From the NCBI GenBank assembly GCA_024653385.1, contig JANLFZ010000050.1:1-19733 (forward strand): a DNA stretch of 19,733 nt. Direction: 5' to 3'. The position numbers and the translations under genes are program-made. The stretch comes from Thermoguttaceae bacterium. GTDB lineage: Bacteria; Planctomycetota; Planctomycetia; Pirellulales; Thermoguttaceae. Below are positions 9,264 to 19,733 of the stretch, piece by piece; the stretch's first letter is position 1; the number at the start of each line of letters is the position of its first letter. Below the pieces are notes generated by a model. That model was not told where the DNA came from, did not search any database, and saw only the letters and a program-made list of their open reading frames with translations.

Positions 9264-9292
9264 AGGATAGCACGACCGCGGCAAAGTGGACA
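9264..9292 (-). promoter_or_regulatory. Extended -10 promoter of the larA-like gene
   Basis: On the minus strand TGTCCA (9292 to 9287) is followed after 17 bases by TATCCT (9269 to 9264), preceded by TGC as in extended -10 promoters. The layout is close to that of the promoter at 13751 to 13779. Transcription would start about 38 bases upstream of the ATG. Confidence 0.4.
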
Positions 9293-9337
9293 GGTGCCGA
9301 CGCGAATGCCGGAGGAAGGAACCGCAAGAGTGCCCTC

Positions 9338-9366
9338 TTGACGGCGCCTTGTTTCGGCGCTATTCT
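9338..9366 (+). promoter_or_regulatory. Sigma-70-type promoter of the hybrid kinase
   Basis: TTGACG (9338 to 9343), a spacer of exactly 17, and TATTCT (9361 to 9366) give five of six and four of six matches. It lies about 80 bases before the kinase ATG at 9449 and back to back with the larA-like promoter. Confidence 0.6.
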
Positions 9367-9448
9367 GGCACGGGGTGCTGTCTCCTTCCAAACGTCGAGA
9401 TGCCGCCTTGTCTCTTCGGCTGGGCCGATCCGTCCCGAGGCGAAACCC

Positions 9449-12502
<3,054 letters not shown>

Positions 12503-12518
12503 AACCTGGCGGGCGCGC

Positions 12519-12555
12519 CGGGTCCGGCGTTCGCCGTACCCCGGGCGAGGACCCG
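12519..12555. terminator. Possible U-less hairpin between the kinase and methyltransferase genes
   Basis: CGGGTCC (12519 to 12525) pairs perfectly with GGACCCG (12549 to 12555) around a 23-nt loop that holds further complementary GC-rich segments. It sits in the 78-bp gap between convergent genes but has no T-run on either side, so it is a weak terminator call. Confidence 0.25.
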
Positions 12556-12580
12556 CGCTCGGGGCGGCCGGCGTGCCGAT

Positions 12581-13414
12581 TCACTCGGGGCCACCCGCTC
12601 GGCCGAGCGCCATCGCGTAGAGGAAGATGCCCGCGGCCACGCCCAGGTTGAGCGAATCGACGCCCGCCTGCATTGGGATCGTCACGCGCTGGTCGCACTG
12701 CGACAGCCAACCGTCGCGCAGCCCGGCGGTCTCGTTCCCCACCAACACGGCCGCGCGGCGAGGCCACCGGAACTCGGCGAGGGGCAGGGCGCGGCGGTCG
12801 AGCACCGCCGCCACCCGGATAACCCCCCAACGCTCGTGAACCGCCTCAAGGTCGGCGGCCAGATCGGCCGAGCGGGTCATCGGGGCCTGGACCACTGCCC
12901 CCATCGACACCCGCATGGCCCGGCGCGACAGCGGATCGCAGCATCGCGGACCGAGCACCACGGCGTCCAGGCCGAACCCCGCCGCACTCCGCACGACGAG
13001 TCCCAGATTCTCGGGCTTGGTGACCTCCGGCAGGACGACCAGGCGCAAGCCCACATCGGTCTCCGGCGGAGGCAGCAACTCGTCCAGCGCCGGCAGTGCC
13101 CGCCGTCGACCGACCGCCAGCACGCCGAGATGGAAGGGAAAGCCGACGATCCGGCTCACCAGCGATTCGGGCGCCACATAGAGCGGCGCGCGGTCGCCCA
13201 CCAAGGCCCGGAACTCCTCGCCGTGTTTCTGGGCCACCAGCACCGATTCGACCGGGTAGGGGCTCTCCAGCAGGCGGAGGACCACTTCCCGCCCCTCGGC
13301 CATGAACAGGCTCTCGCCCCGCAGCGTCCGATCGCGCAGATTCCGGTAGCTGGCCACGCGGGGATCGTCGAGCGAGTCGATGACGTGCATGGATGTCGGA
13401 CTGACCGTTGTCAT
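12581..13414 (-). CDS. SpoU/TrmH-family RNA 2'-O-methyltransferase (277 aa)
   Basis: The enzyme should transfer a methyl group from SAM to a ribose 2'-OH in rRNA or tRNA. An N-terminal substrate-binding domain of L30e type (about 10 to 105, with the family phrase FMAEGREVVLRLLES) precedes the knotted SPOUT domain. Its three motifs are present: PENLGLVVRSAAGFG (Asn136, Arg142), LVGNETAGL (224 to 232) and IPMQAGVDSLNLGVAAG (247 to 263). The target cannot be told from sequence alone; RlmB- and TsnR-like members share this layout. The ATG at 13414 overlaps the TGA of the upstream small gene as ATGA, which supports this start and translational coupling, despite a weak Shine-Dalgarno. The later ATG at 13390 is the alternative. 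Confidence 0.9.
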   Translation of the reverse strand: MTTVSPTSMHVIDSLDDPRVASYRNLRDRTLRGESLFMAEGREVVLRLLESPYPVESVLVAQKHGEEFRALVGDRAPLYVAPESLVSRIVGFPFHLGVLAVGRRRALPALDELLPPPETDVGLRLVVLPEVTKPENLGLVVRSAAGFGLDAVVLGPRCCDPLSRRAMRVSMGAVVQAPMTRSADLAADLEAVHERWGVIRVAAVLDRRALPLAEFRWPRRAAVLVGNETAGLRDGWLSQCDQRVTIPMQAGVDSLNLGVAAGIFLYAMALGRAGGPE

Positions 13415-13731
13415 GTCTGCCGTTTCAGCGACTCGGCGATCTTGGCGAAAAACGCATTCCATGCGTCGTCCTTGGCTTTGCCGTCGAGTCCCAGGCGGAC
13501 GATGACCAGTTCTCGGGCACCGTCGGAACCTACGGCTCGCAGCAATGCCGCGGCCTCGTCGAGTATGCGGCCGTCCACGCCTTGCGACTCTGGGGTGGCT
13601 TCGTCCCACCGGACGCCGGGAAAGACCGCCTTCTCCGCGGCACGGCAAGGAGACGCCGTCAGCAAGGCGACCAACGCGAACACAGCGAATTGGTCGACCG
13701 AACCGCACCGAAGGTGTTTGATGGATCTCAT
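13411..13731 (-). pseudogene. Remnant of a secreted beta-lactamase-fold serine hydrolase (106 aa)
   Basis: The product starts with a signal peptide (cleavage near RAA|EK, residue 32). It continues with FPGVRWDEATPESQGVDGRILDEAAALLRAVGSDGARELVIVR in pieces matching the N-terminal opening of beta-lactamase-family (PF00144) serine hydrolases common in planctomycetes. Instead of the SxxK catalytic segment expected soon after, the frame goes straight into LGLDGKAKDDAWNAFFAKI and stops. That tail resembles the C-terminus of the same family, so a large in-frame internal deletion is likely. Neither SxxK nor YxN is present, so it cannot be an active enzyme. Promoter, AGGAG (eight bases before ATG) and signal peptide are intact, and the stop overlaps the methyltransferase start. 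It could still be a small expressed protein. Confidence 0.6.
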
Positions 13732-13750
13732 TGGCTTCTCCTGGCTGACG

Positions 13751-13779
13751 ACGATAGCACACCGCATGGGGTCGGACAA
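13751..13779 (-). promoter_or_regulatory. Extended -10 promoter of the remnant-methyltransferase pair
   Basis: Minus-strand TTGTCC (13779 to 13774), 17 bases, then TATCGT (13756 to 13751) with TGC directly before it. Four of six matches in each box plus the extended element make it a fair promoter. The start of transcription would be about 13 bases before the remnant's ATG, leaving just room for its AGGAG. Confidence 0.5.
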
Positions 13780-13888
13780 TCTAGAGCGGCCAGGCAAAAC
13801 CCACATGCGCCCGGATAACCTTGCCGAGGTATCGGAGGCAGACCTTTGGCCTCCAGCCCTGGCGCAAGGGGGGAAAGCGCACCGAGCG

Positions 13889-13917
13889 TTCAATTCTTCG
13901 CCGGGGCCTGCTACAAT
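13889..13917 (+). promoter_or_regulatory. Promoter of the ABC exporter operon
   Basis: TTCAAT (13889 to 13894), a 17-base spacer and TACAAT (13912 to 13917). The -10 matches five of six, the -35 three of six. It lies about 70 bases upstream of the first gene of the operon. A small hairpin GGAGGC/GCCTCC lies further upstream at 13834 to 13854, without a T-run. Confidence 0.5.
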
Positions 13918-13985
13918 AGGTGCCGGCGGGGTTATTCTTTCCGGCTGCTTGGGCGGGCGGTTGCCGCCAGCAGCGAGGCGGGCTG

Positions 13986-14945
13986 ATGTATAGCCGGTGG
14001 TTCGACATTGCCGTCGTGCTCTTGTGGCTGGCCTCGATGAGCTGGCTGGTCGTCGAGAAGGTGCTGCCATCGCTGGTGGTCGGGGAGCCGCCGAGTCAGC
14101 AACGGATCCTCGCCGCCCAACAGGATGCCCCGGCCGTGGGGTGGGACGTGCTGTGGAACGATCGTCCGATCGGCTGGGCGGTCAGCCTCACGGAGCCCTT
14201 GCCCGACGGGATGACGGAGGTCAAGAGCCTGGTCCATTTCAACGAGTTGCGATTGGCCGAGATGGTTCCGCAACTGGTTCAAAAGCTGTTGGGGCTGGAC
14301 CAGAACACGCCCGACTTCCAAATGGAGGCCCGAAGCACCCTGGTGTTCGACTCGTTCGGGCACTTGTCGCGGTTCGAGTCGGTGGTCGGCTTTCCCCCGG
14401 CGGCGGAAACGCTGGCCGTCAAAGTGAGGGGCCAGATCGACGGCGCCGAATTGCGTCTGGCGATCCACTGCCCGGACTTTCCTCCCATCGAGAAGACCTT
14501 GAAGATCGGCAACGCGATGCTCAGCGACGCGATGTCGCCGCAGAGCCACTTGCCGGGTTTGCGCGAGGGCCAGGAGTGGACCGTGGAGGTGTACTCGCCG
14601 CTGAGCCAGTCGTCGAACCCCACCGAGATCCTCCATGCCCGCGTCGAGACTCGAACCCCTATCCTATGGAACGACCGGCAAATCGATGCGTGGTTGGTCG
14701 TGTTCCGGGGCGATCCCGGCTCGCGGTTCGGCAGCGAGGGGGACATGCGCGGGAAGATGTGGGTCAGCCGCGAGGGCGTGGTGCTCAAGCAACAGGTGAC
14801 GATCCTCCGCTCGAGCATGACGTTCGTCCGGCTTTCCGACCGCAAGGCCGAGAGTCTCGTGGAAAAGTATCACATCCGGCTCGCGAAGGATGGCCTGGCG
14901 CGGCCGGGCGCGACCGACCCTTTGGACCCAACGCGGCGGCCATGA
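13986..14945 (+). CDS. Membrane-anchored protein of unknown function in an ABC operon (319 aa)
   Basis: I do not recognise a named family. One N-terminal TM segment (about residues 7 to 25) is followed by a soluble domain probably outside the cytoplasm. The phrase WDVLWNDRPIGWAVSLTEPL and later segments such as LVFDSFGHLSRFESVVGF and MWVSREGVVLKQQVTI read as alternating beta strands. This resembles lipid-binding or DUF3108-like beta-barrel-half folds of envelope proteins, but that is only an impression. ATG at 13986 has GAGG upstream. Its stop overlaps the ATPase start as ATGA, so it is translationally coupled to the transporter and is likely an accessory subunit or substrate-handling partner. 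Confidence 0.8.
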   Translation: MYSRWFDIAVVLLWLASMSWLVVEKVLPSLVVGEPPSQQRILAAQQDAPAVGWDVLWNDRPIGWAVSLTEPLPDGMTEVKSLVHFNELRLAEMVPQLVQKLLGLDQNTPDFQMEARSTLVFDSFGHLSRFESVVGFPPAAETLAVKVRGQIDGAELRLAIHCPDFPPIEKTLKIGNAMLSDAMSPQSHLPGLREGQEWTVEVYSPLSQSSNPTEILHARVETRTPILWNDRQIDAWLVVFRGDPGSRFGSEGDMRGKMWVSREGVVLKQQVTILRSSMTFVRLSDRKAESLVEKYHIRLAKDGLARPGATDPLDPTRRP

Positions 14946-15721
14946 TCCACTTCGAGCACGTAACGCGGACCTACGGCCCGAAAGTCGCCGTGTCGGACCT
15001 GACCTTGAGGATCCCGGCGGGCGAGTTGTTCGCCTTTCTGGGACCGAACGGGGCGGGCAAGACCACGGCCATCAAGATGCTGGTGGGGTTGCTGCACCCG
15101 ACGTCGGGCACGGTGCGCGTCGGCGGGTGCGACACGGCGACCCGGGCCCGCGAGGCTGCCCGCCTGATCGGCTTCGTCCCCGACGAAGCGTTCCTCTACG
15201 ACAAGCTCTCGGGGCGCGAGTTCCTCCAGTTCGTCGCCGAGATGCGCGGTCTGAGTCCCGCCGAGATGGAAGACCGCATCGAGCGCGAGGCGGCGACGTT
15301 CGAGTTGAACGGCTTCCTCGACGAACTGACCGAGACCTACTCGCACGGAATGCGGCAACGCCTGGTCTTCGCCTCGGCCCTGCTGCACGACCCGCCCGTG
15401 CTCGTGCTCGACGAACCGACCGTGGGGCTCGATCCCAAGAGCGTGCGGCTCTTGAAAGACTTGCTGCGGGCCAGGGCCGCGGCGGGCATGGCGGTCTTCA
15501 TGTCCACCCATACCCTCGCCATCGCCGAGGAGATCGCCGACCGGATCGGCATCATCGACCGCGGCCGGCTGCTGTTCCTCGGCACGCTCGACGAGCTGCG
15601 CCGTGCCCGGGCGACCGCGGGAACCTCGCTGGAGCATCTCTTCCTGGAGCTGACCGCCAACGGAAACGGGGACGCCGCCGGCCAGGGAACACGTCCCGCG
15701 CTGGTGCCGCGTTCCGAATAG
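14942..15721 (+). CDS. ABC transporter ATP-binding protein (259 aa)
   Basis: This is the ATPase subunit of an ABC-2-type exporter. Walker A is GPNGAGKTT (34 to 42), the signature is YSHGMRQR (133 to 140, a variant of LSGGQ), Walker B is VLVLDEPT (153 to 160) and the switch His is His190 in STH. At the Q-loop position it reads FVPDEAFLYD, so the usual Gln is replaced by Asp, as in several members of the drug/bacitracin exporter group. The start overlaps the previous stop (ATGA) and the permease follows three bases after the stop, so all three genes form one transcription unit. The last 20 residues are unstructured. The substrate cannot be inferred. Confidence 0.95.
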   Translation: MIHFEHVTRTYGPKVAVSDLTLRIPAGELFAFLGPNGAGKTTAIKMLVGLLHPTSGTVRVGGCDTATRAREAARLIGFVPDEAFLYDKLSGREFLQFVAEMRGLSPAEMEDRIEREAATFELNGFLDELTETYSHGMRQRLVFASALLHDPPVLVLDEPTVGLDPKSVRLLKDLLRARAAAGMAVFMSTHTLAIAEEIADRIGIIDRGRLLFLGTLDELRRARATAGTSLEHLFLELTANGNGDAAGQGTRPALVPRSE

Positions 15722-15724
15722 ACC

Positions 15725-17515
15725 ATGATCCACGACGACCTCGAGGTGCGGATCTCGCTGGCGGCCCGGCCGCCGAAGGTGCGCCCCCTGCTCAGCGGGC
15801 CGGAAGAAGCCTACGCCTTCTGGCGGATGCGCCGGCGCATGCTCCGCACCGTCCTCGGCCAGATGCTGCGCGAGGGCAGGCTCCGGCTGACCATGGTCTT
15901 CTTTCTGAGCCTGCTCCTGTGGCTGGGGCTTTTCTGGCTCTTCCACGACGCCTTCGTGTTTCTCGACACCGCCATCCCCACCCCCCAACTCTATGACCGT
16001 ACCGTCCAGACGGTCTTCGGCCTGTTCTTCGGCACGCTGATGGTGATGCTCGTCTTCTCGTCGGCGATCCTGCTCTACAGTTCGCTGTTCCGCGGGCACG
16101 ATGTGCCGCTGCTGCTGACCATGCCGGCCCGGGCCGAGCGGGTCTTCCTGACGAAGTTCCAGGAAGCGATCGTCATGAGCAGTTGGGCCTTTCTGCTTTT
16201 GGGAAGTCCCATGCTCCTGTCGTATGGCGTGGTCCATCGGGCCCCGTGGTACTTCTACGCGGTGCTGGCGCCTTTGCTGGTGGCCTTTACCTACGTGCCG
16301 GCGGGAATCGGCGCGGTCGCGTGTCTGGGGATCGTCCACCGGGTGCCGGGCGGCCGGTGGTGGGTGCTGGTCATGGCGGGATTGGCGGTCCTGGTCGGCG
16401 CCGTGGTCCTGGCCCGATCGCTGCTGGCCGGCGCGGAAGACAACCTCTTGACCGTCGGCTGGTTCCAGGAGATGCTCAACCGGCTGGAGATCACCGAACA
16501 TCGGCTGCTGCCGAGTTGGTGGCTGAGCACGGGCGTGCTCCAGGCGGCGCGCGGGCAGTGGCGCGACGCGGTCATGTTCCTGGCCCTGATGATCTCCAAC
16601 GCCCTCTTCTTCCGGCAATTGGCGATCTGGACCGCGGCCAGGTTGTACCGCGCGGCGTACAGCCGGCTTCACGGGCGCCGGGTCGCCAAGCGGCGGACCC
16701 GGGCCGCGTGGATCGACCGCGCCACCCTGGCAGCCACCCGGCTGTTTCCCGTCCAGGTCCGATTGCTGATCGTCAAGGACCTGCGCCTGTTCCGCCGGGA
16801 CCCGGTGCAGTGGTCGCAGTTCCTCATCTTCGCCAGCCTGTTGGCGCTGTACTTCCTCAACATCCGGCGGTTCAGCTACGACATTTACTACGTGGGCTGG
16901 GTCAACGCCGTGAGCTTCTTGAATGTGTCCGTGGTGGGGCTCTTGCTGTCGACGTTCACCACGCGATTCGTTTTCCCCATGATCAGTCTCGAGGGCCGGC
17001 GATTCTGGTTTCTCGGCCTGCTGCCGGTCCACCGCGACACGATCCTGTGGAGCAAGTTCCTCTTCGCCGTGGGTTGCTCGATCATTCCGTCGTCGCTCTT
17101 GATTCTCTTAAGCGACGCGATGCTCCGGGTCCAACCCGTCGTGGCCGCAAGCCACCAGTTGACCTGCCTGGTCTTGTGTTTCGGGCTTTCGGGGCTGGCG
17201 GTGGGGTTGGGCGCCAAGATGCCCAGTCTCCGCGAGGAGTCGCCCTCGCGCATCGCGGCGGGCTTCGGCGGAACCCTGGTCCTGGTGCTCAGCACGCTCT
17301 ACATCGTGGTCGTCGTGCTCTTGACCGCCGTCCCGTGCCACTTCTATTTCGGCGCCCAAGGGGCCGCCCGGTACTTCGACAACCCGGGCCGGTTTCATCT
17401 GTTCCTCGAGCGCTGGCTTCTAATCGGCACGTTGGGAAGCCTTGTGTTGGGTAGCCTGACGACGGCCGCGCCGATGTACCTCGGGTTCCGCGCGTTCCGT
17501 CGCATCGAGTTCTGA
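15725..17515 (+). CDS. ABC-2-type exporter permease (596 aa)
   Basis: This large integral membrane protein has about twelve hydrophobic segments, the first near residues 55 to 73. A cytoplasmic stretch rich in Arg and Lys (about 305 to 335) divides it into two halves, which would suit a single-chain permease working with the ATPase encoded just upstream. The segment ISLEGRRFWFLGLLPVHRDTILWSKF (in pieces, 420 to 445) is a landmark of a widespread family of putative ABC exporter permeases. The N-terminal 50 residues are cytoplasmic and basic. The gene starts three bases after the ATPase stop. Its substrate is unknown. Confidence 0.9.
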   Translation: MIHDDLEVRISLAARPPKVRPLLSGPEEAYAFWRMRRRMLRTVLGQMLREGRLRLTMVFFLSLLLWLGLFWLFHDAFVFLDTAIPTPQLYDRTVQTVFGLFFGTLMVMLVFSSAILLYSSLFRGHDVPLLLTMPARAERVFLTKFQEAIVMSSWAFLLLGSPMLLSYGVVHRAPWYFYAVLAPLLVAFTYVPAGIGAVACLGIVHRVPGGRWWVLVMAGLAVLVGAVVLARSLLAGAEDNLLTVGWFQEMLNRLEITEHRLLPSWWLSTGVLQAARGQWRDAVMFLALMISNALFFRQLAIWTAARLYRAAYSRLHGRRVAKRRTRAAWIDRATLAATRLFPVQVRLLIVKDLRLFRRDPVQWSQFLIFASLLALYFLNIRRFSYDIYYVGWVNAVSFLNVSVVGLLLSTFTTRFVFPMISLEGRRFWFLGLLPVHRDTILWSKFLFAVGCSIIPSSLLILLSDAMLRVQPVVAASHQLTCLVLCFGLSGLAVGLGAKMPSLREESPSRIAAGFGGTLVLVLSTLYIVVVVLLTAVPCHFYFGAQGAARYFDNPGRFHLFLERWLLIGTLGSLVLGSLTTAAPMYLGFRAFRRIEF

Positions 17516-17570
17516 CGCGAGGACGCCCCCACGCGCCGGACCGCCACTTTCGCCCCGCCGGCAAACCGGA

Positions 17571-17576
17571 TACATT
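17571..17576 (+). promoter_or_regulatory. Possible -10 element of ruvA
   Basis: TACATT lies 55 bases upstream of the ruvA start in the 115-bp gap after the permease gene. The -35 region (TTTCGC at 17548 to 17553) is poor. It is a weak call, supported mainly by position. No clear terminator for the ABC operon is visible in the gap. Confidence 0.3.
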
Positions 17577-17630
17577 GAGGGCCACTGGGGCGATCCCCGC
17601 CGATGCACGGCTTGCAGGAGGAATCGAGTC

Positions 17631-18266
17631 TTGATCACGAAGATTACCGGCGAACTGGCCGAGTTGAGCGAGGAAGCGGCCACCCTGCGGATCGGCGCGT
17701 TCGAGTACGAAGTGCTCATCCCCGAGTACTCTCGCCGCCAGTTGCAGCGGATGCTCCACTCCGAGGTCAGCCTGTTCACCATCGAGTACCTCGAGGGCAA
17801 CCAGATGCAGGGCCGCATGACGCCCCGGCTGATCGGTTTCACCAGCGAGATCGAACGCGAGTTCTTCGAGCTGTTCTGCTCGGTCGACGGGGTGGGCACG
17901 CGCAAGGCGATGCGCGCGATGGTCCGGCCGGTCAAGGAGATCGCCACGGCGATCGAGGAGCAGGACGCCAAGAGTCTGGCCAGCCTGCCGGGCGTGGGTC
18001 CCGCCACGGCGGAGCGGATCATTGCCAAACTGCGGCGCAAGGTGCCGAAGTTCGCCCTGATGGTTACCCGCGAGGAAGCTCGCGAGGCCGAAGTCGAGCC
18101 CGACGTGGTTTCGGAGACGTTCGAGGTGCTGCGGACGCTCGGGCACAGCGAGAGCGACGCGCGGCGCCTGCTCGACACCGCCTTGTCGAGCAAGAAGAAG
18201 TATCCCGACGTGCAGAGCCTGCTCCAGGCCATTTACCAGCAGACGCAGCAGAAGCACCATGACTGA
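17631..18266 (+). CDS. ruvA: Holliday junction DNA-binding protein RuvA, divergent (211 aa)
   Basis: RuvA binds four-way DNA junctions and loads the RuvB motor for branch migration. The N-terminal OB-fold begins ITKITGELAELSEE. Domain II has the two helix-hairpin-helix motifs VDGVGTRKAM (85 to 94) and LPGVGPATAERIIAKL (119 to 134). A flexible acidic linker (about 145 to 160) and a C-terminal three-helix domain for RuvB contact (about 161 to 205) follow. The start codon is TTG with a strong AGGAGG nine bases upstream; the frame has no earlier good start. The acidic-pin segment, usually REDA before LYGF, reads EGNQMQGRMTPRLIGF: the two acids appear lost and a short insertion is present. ruvB and ruvC are not adjacent. 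The next gene overlaps the end by eight bases. Confidence 0.9.
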   Translation: MITKITGELAELSEEAATLRIGAFEYEVLIPEYSRRQLQRMLHSEVSLFTIEYLEGNQMQGRMTPRLIGFTSEIEREFFELFCSVDGVGTRKAMRAMVRPVKEIATAIEEQDAKSLASLPGVGPATAERIIAKLRRKVPKFALMVTREEAREAEVEPDVVSETFEVLRTLGHSESDARRLLDTALSSKKKYPDVQSLLQAIYQQTQQKHHD

Positions 18267-19329
18267 GCTTGCGCATGTCGAGCCGACCGGCGAAGACGCC
18301 TCGCCGGTGGTGCGTGCTCGGGCGTGCCCGGCCTGCGGTTCGCCGGTCGAGCCCTTCGACAAGTACTGCGTGGCCTGCGGCGCCACGCAGCCGGGCCCGG
18401 AAATCGCCGGGGCGCCCGCCGCGCCGCAGAAGCACTTTCGGTGCGAGAACTGCGGGGCCGAGGTGTCGATCGATCCCGACCAGCGGAGCTACACCTGTGC
18501 GTTTTGCGATTCGCACTACGTGGTCGAGTTCAGCCCGGCCGAGACCGGGCGCCAAGCGCCCGAATTCGTGATCGGATTCGCCATCCCCCCCGACGAGGCC
18601 CTTCAGCGATTCCGCCAGTGGCTCGGACGCAATAGTTGGTTCCGGCCCGGCGACTTAAGCGCGGCTCAGATCGCCGAGAAGCTCAAGGGGGTCTATGTCC
18701 CGTTCTGGTCGTTCTCGACGCTGGCCCGCAGCACCTGGTCGGCCTCGATCGGCGAGTACTGGTACCGCACCGAGACCTACACGGCCACCGAGAACGGCAA
18801 GACCGTCACGAAGACCCGCACGGTGCGCGAGACGGAGTGGTGGAACCTCAGCGGAGGGCACCATGAGTACTACAGCGGCTACCTGGTCTCGGGCAGCCGG
18901 GGACTCAGCCAGCGCGATGCCGAACGGATCAAACCCTTCCATTTGGCGGCCCTCCGGCGTTACGAGCCCTATTACCTGGCGGGTTGGCTCTCGGAGGAGT
19001 ACTCGGTCGAACGCGACGTGGCCCTGGAAACGTCGCTTCAGGTCTTCCGTCAGATGGAGCGCGACGCGGTCGCGGCATTCCTGCCCGGCGACACCTACAG
19101 CGACCTGCGCGTCGAGACGCAGTTCACCGACGTGGGGTCGGACCTCATCCTGCTCCCGGTGTACCTCTTGACCTACCGCTACGGCAACCGACTTTACCGG
19201 TTCCTGCTGAACGGGCAGACGGGCAAGGCCGCAGGCGACAAACCCCTTTCCGGGTGGCGCGTGGGGATCGCCGTGGCGGTGGCCCTGGGCCTGGGGCTGC
19301 TCGTTTGGCTCTTGACGCGACTGCTTTAA
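18259..19329 (+). CDS. Double zinc-ribbon membrane protein of unknown function (356 aa)
   Basis: The N-terminus carries two zinc ribbons: Cys23, Cys26, Cys37 and Cys40 (CPAC, CVAC), then Cys62, Cys65, Cys80 and Cys83 (CENC, CAFC). A soluble domain with many aromatic residues follows (about 100 to 325), including the Thr/Glu-rich hairpin WYRTETYTATENGKTVTKTR. One C-terminal TM helix (about 333 to 353) would anchor it as a tail-anchored protein with the ribbons in the cytoplasm. Similar proteins are usually labelled zinc-ribbon domain-containing or TFIIB-type zinc-ribbon proteins, with no known role. Its ATG overlaps the ruvA end by eight bases, so translation is coupled to ruvA. It converges with the phosphatase gene, only 14 bases away. 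Confidence 0.85.
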   Translation: MTELAHVEPTGEDASPVVRARACPACGSPVEPFDKYCVACGATQPGPEIAGAPAAPQKHFRCENCGAEVSIDPDQRSYTCAFCDSHYVVEFSPAETGRQAPEFVIGFAIPPDEALQRFRQWLGRNSWFRPGDLSAAQIAEKLKGVYVPFWSFSTLARSTWSASIGEYWYRTETYTATENGKTVTKTRTVRETEWWNLSGGHHEYYSGYLVSGSRGLSQRDAERIKPFHLAALRRYEPYYLAGWLSEEYSVERDVALETSLQVFRQMERDAVAAFLPGDTYSDLRVETQFTDVGSDLILLPVYLLTYRYGNRLYRFLLNGQTGKAAGDKPLSGWRVGIAVAVALGLGLLVWLLTRLL

Positions 19330-19343
19330 CGGTCCGCTGGCAT

Positions 19344-19733
19344 TTACCGCTCGATCAGTCGCAGCACGTCCGCCGGGCGTTCGACCAAGGCCCGCGCACC
19401 GCTGGCGAGCAGTTCGTCGCGCGTGCGGAACCCCCAGAGGGCCCCCACGGGATACATGCCCGCGGCCACCGCGGTCTGCATGTCGGTGTTCGTGTCGCCC
19501 AGGTAGAGGATGCGTTCCGCCGAAACTCCAAACTCGCTTGCGATGCACAGCGCCCCCGTGGGGTCGGGCTTGCGGGGTAGGGCGGCGCCCGCCCCAACCA
19601 CCGTGGCGAATCGCCAGCGCGGCAAGAGGCGCTCGACGCACAGCCGAGTGAACTCCTGGGGCTTGTTCGAAAGCACCGCCATCGGAAGCCGCCGGGCGAC
19701 CAGGGCGTCGAGCAACTCGGGAATGCCCTCATA
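19344..19733 (-). CDS. HAD-family hydrolase, phosphoglycolate phosphatase-like, C-terminal part
   Basis: The last 129 residues are in the window; the N-terminus, with the nucleophile DxD motif and most of the cap domain, lies beyond the right edge. The visible part starts YEGIPELLDALVARRLPMAV, typical of the region after the cap. It has HAD motif II Ser in LSNKP, motif III Lys in PRKPDP, and motif IV acids in LGDTNTD (D80 and D84 of the visible part). This arrangement is close to phosphoglycolate phosphatase Gph and related sugar-phosphate phosphatases. The exact substrate cannot be decided from this half. Confidence 0.85.
   Translation of the reverse strand, partial: YEGIPELLDALVARRLPMAVLSNKPQEFTRLCVERLLPRWRFATVVGAGAALPRKPDPTGALCIASEFGVSAERILYLGDTNTDMQTAVAAGMYPVGALWGFRTRDELLASGARALVERPADVLRLIER

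Noticed and set aside
13834..13854. Small hairpin GGAGGC/GCCTCC as terminator or small RNA
   Set aside because: Only six base pairs, no T-run on either strand and no other support.

Overview
The window is a high-GC, densely coded bacterial chromosome segment. It holds no tRNA, rRNA, CRISPR array or insertion sequence that I can see. Several traits fit a planctomycete, perhaps near Pirellulales: secreted proteins of unknown role, a lipoprotein hydrolase, a remnant of a beta-lactamase-fold serine hydrolase typical of that phylum, a divergent RuvA and a LarA-like (DUF2088) enzyme. This placement is inference from protein flavour; no marker gene here fixes it.

Layout. At the left edge, on the minus strand, are the first 22 codons of a DAHP synthase (aroF type). 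A previously unannotated leader region precedes it: a 25-residue peptide with the run YRFWFYF, then a strong intrinsic terminator. This looks like translation-coupled transcription attenuation of the first step of aromatic amino acid synthesis, and it is the most striking item in the window. Next is a secreted protein of unknown function (minus). Divergent from it is a plus-strand pair: a lipoprotein alpha/beta hydrolase and the glycogen debranching enzyme GlgX.

On the minus strand follow hydG, hydE and a LarA-family enzyme. HydE and HydG are radical SAM maturases of the [FeFe]-hydrogenase H-cluster. HydF and the hydrogenase itself are not in the window. The LarA-like protein keeps, at matching spacing, the Lys and His residues that hold the nickel-pincer cofactor. 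Divergent from it, behind a good promoter, is a 1017-residue hybrid histidine kinase (three TM, two PAS, HisKA, HATPase, two receivers, Hpt). Its first receiver has Glu at the phosphorylation site.

Convergent with the kinase is a minus-strand pair: a small remnant of a secreted serine hydrolase, whose stop overlaps (ATGA) the start of a SpoU/TrmH-family RNA methyltransferase. On the plus strand, a three-gene ABC exporter operon follows (membrane-anchored unknown protein, ATPase, large permease). Then come ruvA (TTG start, divergent) and an overlapping gene for a zinc-ribbon membrane protein. A partial HAD phosphatase on the minus strand runs off the right edge.

The many long antisense ORFs are high-GC shadows of these genes and are left out.
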